Origin: JBHEMT01 sp046262435 | GTDB lineage: Bacteria; Chloroflexota; Dormibacteria; Aeolococcales; Aeolococcaceae | Reading direction: 5' to 3' | DNA: 12,967 nt | NCBI GenBank assembly: GCA_046262435.1 | Contig: JBHEMT010000029.1 | Coordinates: 1 to 12,967, forward strand | Shown here: one piece after another, positions 8,409 to 12,967 of the stretch | How positions within the stretch are numbered: the first letter of the stretch is position 1 | Layout of the letters: each line of letters starts with the position of its first letter | The notes under the pieces: generated by a model | Database searches by the model: none | What the model was told of the DNA's origin: nothing | The model's input: only the letters and a program-made list of their open reading frames with translations | Made by a program: the position numbers and the translations under genes

Positions 8409-8490
8409 GGTCGGTTTCGCGCCGCCGCCATGGCTGCGCTGATGCGGCACCACCCGCCCGGCGTGTGCACGTGGGCGGCCAGGGCCGCGC

Positions 8491-9018
8491 TCAGGATCCT
8501 CGGGCCACCGCCATCGTGCCGACCGCCACCAGGGCCAGCGAGATCTCCACAGTGCTGGCCAGCACCAGCCGGCGTCGCACCCGCCACCACACCGGGTCGA
8601 AGCGTCCCAGCTCGCGGATTCGCATGGCGGCCCGCTGCGGGTCGCGGCTCACCTCGTCCTCCAGCTCCATGAACCGGGTGGTCAGCGGGGCGAGGACGAC
8701 CAGACCAAGGGCGACGATGGCCACCGCGCACAGGGCTCCGATGGCGATGGAGACTCCCCATCGGCTGCTCAGGGTGAACAGCTCCCCGCCCCTGTGCTGC
8801 AGGGCGACCTGGAGTGCGCCCGAGGCGATCACCGATGTGGCTGCCGCGGTCTCCCAGGGCACGATGCGGCGCGCCAGGGCGCGCATCACCGGGGCCCGCA
8901 CCTCGCCGCGGCAGCGGTCGATCGCGGGAAACACGATCAGTGCGAGCACCAGCGAGGCGCCCACCCAGGCAATGCCGGTGACGTAGTGGAGGAACCTGAC
9001 CGCGGTGAGCAGGGTCAC
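8491..9018 (-). CDS. Four-helix membrane protein, CopD-like in outline, function unknown
   Basis: This is a 175-residue protein with four clear membrane segments at about residues 5-30, 54-73, 87-110 and 151-171, and a charged loop (118-150, ELEDEVSRDPQRAAMRIRELGRFDPVWW). The N-terminus, VRFLHYVTGIAWVGASLVL, resembles the first helix of CopD-like and DUF2269-like proteins, where His11 and Trp18 could lie near a haem or copper site. This is a resemblance only, so I leave the function open. The frame extends upstream to 9246, but that part is Arg-rich and lies antisense to the AI-2E gene start, so GTG 9018 was chosen. The GTG shares the sequence GTGA with the stop of a nine-codon arginine-rich reading frame just upstream. 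It is divergent from the AI-2E gene and 137 bp upstream of the acyltransferase gene on the same strand. Confidence 0.68.
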   Translation of the reverse strand: MTLLTAVRFLHYVTGIAWVGASLVLALIVFPAIDRCRGEVRAPVMRALARRIVPWETAAATSVIASGALQVALQHRGGELFTLSSRWGVSIAIGALCAVAIVALGLVVLAPLTTRFMELEDEVSRDPQRAAMRIRELGRFDPVWWRVRRRLVLASTVEISLALVAVGTMAVARGS

Positions 9019-9044
9019 CGCCGGCGCCGCCTCGTGCGGGTCAC
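9015..9044 (-). CDS. Possible nine-codon arginine-rich leader peptide (VTRTRRRRR)
   Basis: From GTG 9044 the minus strand reads nine codons and TGA. Six of the nine are Arg (CGC, AGG, CGG, CGC, CGG, CGG). The stop overlaps the GTG of the membrane-protein gene as GTGA. A TACGCT hexamer lies 7 nt before this GTG, so the mRNA may begin exactly here. GGAGG (9046-9050) is only 1 nt from the GTG, too close to serve it as a Shine-Dalgarno sequence. Arg-rich chance frames are common in GC-rich DNA, so confidence is low. Confidence 0.25.
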   Translation of the reverse strand: MTRTRRRRR

Positions 9045-9051
9045 GCCTCCG

Positions 9052-9080
9052 AGCGTACCAACGGGGGAAGCGGCTGGCGA
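9052..9080 (-). promoter_or_regulatory. Candidate promoter of the four-helix membrane protein
   Basis: On the minus strand TCGCCA (9075-9080, four of six matches to TTGACA), a 17-nt spacer and TACGCT (9052-9057) form a plausible promoter. Initiation is expected at about 9044-9045, at the GTG of the short arginine-rich frame. Confidence 0.35.
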
Positions 9081-9113
9081 AGCGGCAGTCCGCCACGCCG
9101 GTCGACGCCCCCT

Positions 9114-9119
9114 CACACT
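9114..9119 (+). promoter_or_regulatory. Weak candidate -10 element for the AI-2E transporter gene
   Basis: CACACT ends 7 nt before the ATG at 9127, the same spacing as other leaderless candidates here, but the first base departs from TANNNT. GAGGG (9120-9124) is only 2 nt from the ATG, too close for ideal Shine-Dalgarno use. Confidence 0.25.
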
Positions 9120-9126
9120 GAGGGTC

Positions 9127-10530
9127 ATGAGCACGGCCTCCCGTCCATCCTCGAGCAAGCGCGGCGCCGTTTCGGCGGTAACGCCGGACGAGGCCGCCGC
9201 TCTCGAGGGCGACCAGCCGGACAAGCCAGTCGAGGTCGAGCAGCAAAAGGCCAACGCTGCCGCCACCAAGCTGACCGCTCGGCGCGGCTCCGGGCCCGCG
9301 AGGCCCGATGACCCCGACGGCCCCGCTGCCGCAGACGCCCCGGTCACCGCGGTGCCCACGACCACGTGGAGCTGGTTCCGGGCCGCCTGCATCCTGGTCA
9401 GCTTCTTCGTCGGCTACCAGCTCCTCGCCCTGCTCGGTGGCGCGCTGGACACGGTCCTCAAGGTCGTGCTCTACGTCCTCTTCGGCGGGATCATCGGCTT
9501 CATCGGCGGTCCGGCGGTCGACGCTCTGCAGCGCCGCGCCCGGATGCCGCGTGGCCTGGCCATCGTGATGGTGCTGCTCAGCGGTCTGGCCGGGATCGGC
9601 CTGCTCGTCTACGCGGTCGCCGGCGCCGCCGCCTCAGAGGCCGAGCAGCTGCGCGCCCAGGTGCCCGGTCTGATCGCGCGCGGCCAGACCAGCCTGCACG
9701 TTCTCGACCAGCAACTGGCGTCGCGCAACATCAAGCTCCCCCACGGCGACATCCTCGGCGGTCGCGAGGCGGAGATCTCGCAGCGGGTGGGCAGCTTTCT
9801 GGTCACCGGGACGCTGCAGACCTTCAGCACCCTGCTCGACATTCTCATCGTGCTGGTGGTTGCCTTCTGGCTGCTCAAGGACGGCGAACTGCTCCGCGCC
9901 GGCCTGCTCAACCTGATGCCCAGCAAGATTCGCTCCAACCTCTCCTTTGGGCTGGACGCCTTCGGGGTGGTCATCGGCGGCTACGTGCGCGCCCAGCTGT
10001 TCATGGCCTTCCTTCTCGGGACGGCGGCGGGAGTGGGCTGCGCGATTCTCGGGGTGCCCTATCCGATCGTCGTCGCGGTGACCGCCGGCATCTTCGAGCT
10101 GATCCCGCTGGTGGGCGCCTTCGTCGGCGGTGGCGTGGCCATCCTGCTCGCCCTGACGGTCTCCCCCCGGCTCGCCCTGTTCACCCTGTTCCTGTTCATC
10201 GGGTTGCACATCCTCGAAGGCTATGTGCTCTCGCCGCGGATCCAGGAGAAGTTTGTCCGCCTGCACCCGCTGATCGCCCTGCTCGCCCTCTTTGCCGGGG
10301 TCGAGGCTGCGGGCTTCCTCGGGGCGCTGTTCGCGGTGCCGGCCGCCAGTCTCGGCGCTGTGTTCATCCGCGCTGCGGTGGGCGACTTTCGCGCCAGCCG
10401 GCCCGAGCTGTTTGCCGCGCAGAGCGCGGACCAGTACATCGAGCGCCGCCGCCGCCGGCTGCTCGGCGAGTTCCGCCTGTGGAAGCAGTCACCGGTGGAG
10501 AAGCTGCGCCGCCGGTTCGGGGCGCGCTAG
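9127..10530 (+). CDS. AI-2E family transporter (PerM/YtvI-like membrane protein)
   Basis: This 467-residue inner-membrane protein belongs to the AI-2E superfamily. Tested members move AI-2, sodium/protons or other small solutes, so the substrate cannot be inferred. Residues 1-78 are a charged, Pro/Ala-rich, low-complexity cytoplasmic tail, unusually long for the family. Membrane helices follow at about 82-104, 108-128, 143-166, 232-250, 283-310, 312-345, 350-370 and 380-415. Family signatures are the non-membrane segment at about 170-225, LLKDGELLR (249-257), GGYVRAQLFMAFLLGTAAGVG with LGVPYPIVVAVTAGIFELIPLVG, and LSPRIQEKFVRLHPLIALLALFAGVEAAGFLGALFAVP in pieces through 368-405. The C-terminus is basic. 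It converges on the EamA gene with a 6-nt gap. Start chosen at the only ATG before the tail. Confidence 0.85.
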   Translation: MSTASRPSSSKRGAVSAVTPDEAAALEGDQPDKPVEVEQQKANAAATKLTARRGSGPARPDDPDGPAAADAPVTAVPTTTWSWFRAACILVSFFVGYQLLALLGGALDTVLKVVLYVLFGGIIGFIGGPAVDALQRRARMPRGLAIVMVLLSGLAGIGLLVYAVAGAAASEAEQLRAQVPGLIARGQTSLHVLDQQLASRNIKLPHGDILGGREAEISQRVGSFLVTGTLQTFSTLLDILIVLVVAFWLLKDGELLRAGLLNLMPSKIRSNLSFGLDAFGVVIGGYVRAQLFMAFLLGTAAGVGCAILGVPYPIVVAVTAGIFELIPLVGAFVGGGVAILLALTVSPRLALFTLFLFIGLHILEGYVLSPRIQEKFVRLHPLIALLALFAGVEAAGFLGALFAVPAASLGAVFIRAAVGDFRASRPELFAAQSADQYIERRRRRLLGEFRLWKQSPVEKLRRRFGAR

Positions 10531-10551
10531 CCGGCCTCAGGGCGCCTCGGG
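10516..10551. repeat. Imperfect stem spanning the convergent AI-2E/EamA gene ends
   Basis: Bases 10516-10525 can pair with 10542-10551 (ten pairs, three of them T-G wobbles; GGCGC with GCGCC is the firm core) around a 16-nt loop holding both stop codons. There is no T-run. It may mark a bidirectional transcript end, but the stem is weak evidence in such GC-rich DNA. Confidence 0.2.
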
Positions 10552-11475
10552 CACGGTGAGCAGCGGCTCCTCGATCGCCGGCACGTCGCGGCGGAGGCCG
10601 ACCATGGCAACGCCGGCGAGCACCAAGCCGCCGCCCGCGACGGTGGCCCCACCGGGGCGTTCACCGCGCACCAGGGCGGCGATCAGGGTGCCCGCCACCG
10701 GCTGGATGAGCAGCAGCGGGGTGACGTCCTGCGCCGACAGCCGCTGCAGCGCCCAGAACCACCCCCCGTAGGCGATCACCGTGGTGAAGACCGCCAGGTA
10801 GACGACCCCCAGCCAGCCGGCCGCGGTGGGATGGGGGAGGCCGCCGCCGGCGAGTGCCCGGATGCCGTTGACCGGCACCCAGACCAGGGCTCCGATGATC
10901 ACCGCTGCCCCGGTGATGGTGAAGCCGCCCCGTGAGCCGGAGAGCAGCGCCGCCCCGCTGATCGTGGCGACCGCCTCGAGCAGCAGCGACACCACCACCA
11001 GGGCATCGCCGGTGCCCTGGGGACCGCGGGGAAGATGCGGGGCGACGAGGCCGCCCTCGACGAGGACGTACACGCCCACGGTGCCCACGCTCAGTGCCAG
11101 CGCCGTGCTCAGCCGAAGGCGGTCTCCGAGGACGAGGACAGCCAGCAGCAGGGTGGCGAGTGACTCGGCGGTGATCAGCAGAGCGGTGTCGGTTGCGGTG
11201 GTCATCGACAACCCGAGGAACTCCAGCGCCTTGTTGCCCACAAACCCGAAGAGCGCGATCCCGAGCAGGCGGAGCCGGCCGGTCCGGTCACGGGGCAGCA
11301 CCCCGCGGTTGCGCCACACCAGCGGAGCGACCACCACGGCGGCCAGGCCGAAGCGCAGCCCGTTGAGGACGACGAAGGGAATGGTGTCGAGCGCAGCCTT
11401 GCCGGCGACGTAGGTACCAGCCCAGATCAGGTTGATCCCGCCCACGGCGAGCAGGGCAGTACGACGTGAGGGCAT
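10537..11475 (-). CDS. EamA/DMT-family transporter (RhaT/YdcZ-type drug/metabolite exporter)
   Basis: This 312-residue protein has ten predicted membrane helices arranged as two EamA repeats (about residues 6-140 and 150-292). The first repeat shows INLIWAGTYVAGKAAL and the FVVLNGLRFGLAAVVVAPL segment, where the family has its helix-2 Arg. ITAESLATLLLAVLVLGDRLR ends it, close to the usual PxxxxLLGxxxLGE pattern. The second repeat has VFTTVIAYGGWFWALQRLSAQDVTPLLLIQPVAGTLIAALVRGE, typical of helices 8-9. Such proteins export amino acids, nucleobases or other metabolites; the substrate is unknown. The frame opens upstream to 11556 but only with non-homologous, Arg/Pro-rich residues. The ATG at 11475 starts one turn before helix 1 and has TACCCT 6 nt upstream. 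It is divergent from sucC. Confidence 0.87.
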   Translation of the reverse strand: MPSRRTALLAVGGINLIWAGTYVAGKAALDTIPFVVLNGLRFGLAAVVVAPLVWRNRGVLPRDRTGRLRLLGIALFGFVGNKALEFLGLSMTTATDTALLITAESLATLLLAVLVLGDRLRLSTALALSVGTVGVYVLVEGGLVAPHLPRGPQGTGDALVVVSLLLEAVATISGAALLSGSRGGFTITGAAVIIGALVWVPVNGIRALAGGGLPHPTAAGWLGVVYLAVFTTVIAYGGWFWALQRLSAQDVTPLLLIQPVAGTLIAALVRGERPGGATVAGGGLVLAGVAMVGLRRDVPAIEEPLLTVPEAP

Positions 11476-11481
11476 CCCCCG

Positions 11482-11487
11482 AGGGTA
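11482..11487 (-). promoter_or_regulatory. Candidate -10 element of a leaderless transcript (EamA gene)
   Basis: On the minus strand TACCCT ends 6 nt before the ATG at 11475, exactly where a -10 must lie for transcription to start on the A of the ATG. The gap is CGGGGG. No good -35 is seen. Confidence 0.45.
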
Positions 11488-11551
11488 GCGAGGCCCTCTG
11501 TGCGAGCCGAGCCGGCTGTCGAGCGGCGGCCGGGTCGTGGAGTGGCTCCCG

Positions 11552-11557
11552 TACACT
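11552..11557 (+). promoter_or_regulatory. Candidate -10 element for the sucCD operon
   Basis: TACACT is the only AT-containing hexamer of this kind in the 162-bp gap between the EamA and sucC starts. It would give a leader of about 75 nt ending in a strong ribosome-binding site, AGGGAGG (11623-11629). The -35 region is not recognisable. The leader is GC-rich with possible short stems but no riboswitch I can name. Confidence 0.35.
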
Positions 11558-11637
11558 CGGCCGCGGCCGCCCGCCGGCGATGCCGCCGTCGGCTGTCAGG
11601 GAGTCCCGACGCCGCTCGCACCAGGGAGGCGCTGCCC

Positions 11638-12825
11638 GTGAAGCTGCTCGAGTACCAGGCCAAGCAGGAGTTCGCCCGAAGCGGTATCGGCATTCCCGAC
11701 GGGCGGTTGGCGCGAACCGCCGCCGAGGCCGAGGCCGCGGCGCGTCAGCTCGGCCGGGTGGCGGTCAAGGCGCAGGTGCCAATCGGTGGGCGCGGCAAGG
11801 CGGGCGGGATTGCTGTGGTCGACACCCCCGAGGAGGCGCGGCGTGAGGCGGCGCGCATCCTGGCCATGGACATCAGGGGCTATCCGGTGCGCAGCGTCTG
11901 GTGCGAGACCGGTCTGGAGATTGCCTCCGAGTTCTATCTCGGCATCGTCCTCGACCGCGAACGGCGGCGGCTGGCGGTGATCTTCAGCGCGGCGGGGGGC
12001 ATGGAGATCGAGCAGGTTGCCGAGGAGGCCCCCGAGAAGATCGTCAAGCTCTGGCCCGACCCCTTCCGCGGGCCGCAGCCGTATGAGATCCGCGAGATGG
12101 TTGTCGCCGCCCTCGGGCACGCGCCCCACCTGCGCGACCGGGCGGCGAAGCTCGTCGGCGCCGTGGTGCCGATCACCCAGGCCCTATTTCGCATTGCCAC
12201 CGGACTGGACGCCGTGACCGCCGAGATCAACCCCCTGGTGCTCACCCCTGAGGGGCGGCTGGTGGCGGCCGACGGCAAGCTGGAGACCGACGAGAACGCC
12301 GACTACCGTCACCGGGACCTGCTCGCCGAGGTGGAGCGCGATGCCCTGGGCGACGACAACACCAGTGGCGAGGATCCCTTCGAGGTGGAGGCGCGCAAGC
12401 GCGGACTGACCTACGTCCACCTGGACGGGTACGTCGGCTGCATCGGCAACGGCGCGGGGCTGGTGATGAACACCCTCGACCTGGTCAAGGCGGCCGGTGG
12501 GGAACCGGCCAACTTCCTCGACGTCGGCGGCGGCGCCAGCGCGGAGAAGGTCCGCGAGTCGCTGGAGATGGTGCTGCTCGATCCCGCGGTGCGCGGCATC
12601 TTCATCAACATCTTCGGCGGCATCACTCGCTGCGACGAGGTCGCCCGCGGGATCATCGCTGCCCGGGACCAGCTCAAGATCGTCAAGCCGCTGGTGGTCC
12701 GGATGACCGGCACCCGCGAGGAGGAGGGCCGCCAGCTGCTCGTGGCCGCGGGGATCACCCCTGGAGTCAGCGCCGGCGAGGCCGCGGGTGCCATCGTCGC
12801 CCTCACCGCCGACCGGAAGGGCTGA
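11638..12825 (+). CDS. sucC: Succinyl-CoA ligase, beta subunit
   Basis: With SucD it converts succinyl-CoA, phosphate and ADP (or GDP) to succinate, CoA and ATP (or GTP) in the TCA cycle, or the reverse. The 395 residues match E. coli SucC (388) end to end. They include LLEYQAKQEFA at the start and the ATP-grasp segment VKAQVPIGGRGKAGG (43-57). GGMEIEQVAEEAPEKI is at 120-135. Glu197-Asn198 (EINPL) and Asp212 (ADGKLE) sit at the nucleotide-Mg positions. The ligase domain has NGAGLVMNTLDLVK (271-284), NFLDVGGGAS (292-301) and NIFGGITRCD (324-333). The start is GTG 11638, where homology begins, with AGGGAGG 8 nt upstream; the frame's extension to 11500 is not homologous. sucD follows after 3 nt. 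The enzyme uses the mutase product, so the genes share a pathway. Confidence 0.95.
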   Translation: MKLLEYQAKQEFARSGIGIPDGRLARTAAEAEAAARQLGRVAVKAQVPIGGRGKAGGIAVVDTPEEARREAARILAMDIRGYPVRSVWCETGLEIASEFYLGIVLDRERRRLAVIFSAAGGMEIEQVAEEAPEKIVKLWPDPFRGPQPYEIREMVVAALGHAPHLRDRAAKLVGAVVPITQALFRIATGLDAVTAEINPLVLTPEGRLVAADGKLETDENADYRHRDLLAEVERDALGDDNTSGEDPFEVEARKRGLTYVHLDGYVGCIGNGAGLVMNTLDLVKAAGGEPANFLDVGGGASAEKVRESLEMVLLDPAVRGIFINIFGGITRCDEVARGIIAARDQLKIVKPLVVRMTGTREEEGRQLLVAAGITPGVSAGEAAGAIVALTADRKG

Positions 12826-12828
12826 ACC

Positions 12829-12967
12829 ATGTCGGTTCTCGTCGACCGCACCAGCCGGGTGCTCATCCAGGGCATCACCGGACGCGAGGGCGCCTTCCAC
12901 ACCGAGCAGATGCGCAGCTATGGCACCAACGTGGTCGCCGGCGTGACCCCGGGTAAGGGCGGCACCA
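12829..12967 (+). CDS. sucD: Succinyl-CoA ligase, alpha subunit (5' part, cut by the window end)
   Basis: Only the first 46 codons are present. MSVLVDRTSRVLIQGITGRE opens the protein and is followed by AFHTEQMRSYGTNVVAG and VTPGKGG, which match the CoA-binding Rossmann start of SucD (GITGREG as the glycine loop, residues 15-21). The alpha subunit binds CoA and carries the catalytic His in its later, unseen part. The ATG lies 3 nt after the sucC stop, with GGAAGG (12815-12820) as ribosome-binding site inside the sucC end, so the pair is an operon and probably co-translated. The reading frame is intact to the edge. Confidence 0.95.
   Translation, partial: MSVLVDRTSRVLIQGITGREGAFHTEQMRSYGTNVVAGVTPGKGGT

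Noticed and set aside
8354..8490. Possible small RNA or extra gene in the gap upstream of the acyltransferase
   Set aside because: No frame with coding character and no convincing terminator or stable fold; the gap is explained by a promoter and a possible operator.
7436..8986. 516-codon plus-strand frame opposite the acyltransferase and four-helix protein genes
   Set aside because: Antisense shadow: composition dominated by Arg, Glu, Gly and Pro, while the minus strand shows clear membrane helices and family motifs.
11558..11637. Riboswitch or attenuator in the sucC leader
   Set aside because: Only short GC stems and no conserved riboswitch core that I can recognise; the leader is ordinary apart from a strong ribosome-binding site.

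Overview
The window comes from a very GC-rich bacterium (roughly 70 percent G+C by eye, codon third positions almost all G or C). It looks like ordinary chromosome: no transposase, integrase, tRNA, rRNA, CRISPR array or plasmid or phage gene is visible. The gene families, the split methylmalonyl-CoA mutase and the apparent leaderless starts fit a soil-type lineage near Actinomycetota, Chloroflexota or Candidatus Dormibacterota. The sequence alone does not settle which.

Layout, left to right. Positions 1-579 (minus) hold the 5' part of an unrecognised zinc-ribbon membrane protein. Divergent from it is a two-gene operon of an SCP2-type lipid-binding protein (696-1124) and a 3-hydroxyacyl-CoA dehydrogenase (1140-2036, apparently starting at CTG). 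A GT87-like membrane glycosyltransferase (1988-3334, minus) overlaps the dehydrogenase tail to tail. Divergent from the glycosyltransferase runs the methylmalonyl-CoA branch: epimerase (3408-3836), mutase large subunit (3794-5437) and acyl-CoA carboxylase beta subunit, probably PccB (5531-7189). Then come two minus-strand membrane proteins, an acyltransferase-3 protein (7199-8353) and a four-helix protein (8491-9018). An AI-2E-type transporter follows (9127-10530, plus), then an EamA/DMT transporter (10537-11475, minus). The window ends with succinyl-CoA ligase: sucC complete (11638-12825) and the first 46 codons of sucD (12829-12967).

The metabolic genes form one route. Propionyl-CoA is carboxylated to methylmalonyl-CoA by carboxylase beta with an alpha subunit not seen here. 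Methylmalonyl-CoA is epimerised, rearranged to succinyl-CoA by the mutase (whose B12-binding subunit is not seen here), and cleaved to succinate with ATP or GTP formation by SucCD. The hydroxyacyl-CoA dehydrogenase and SCP2 protein suggest neighbouring beta-oxidation of fatty or branched acids. The membrane genes between them have no visible link to this route.

No clearly new multi-gene system was found. The points most worth a second look are in expression signals. A TANNNT hexamer sits 6-9 nt before several start codons that lack a Shine-Dalgarno sequence, which suggests leaderless mRNAs. One of these would begin with a nine-codon arginine-rich leader whose stop overlaps the start of a membrane-protein gene. 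There is also a likely CTG start, an overlapping bidirectional promoter, and a hairpin that contains both stop codons of a convergent gene pair.
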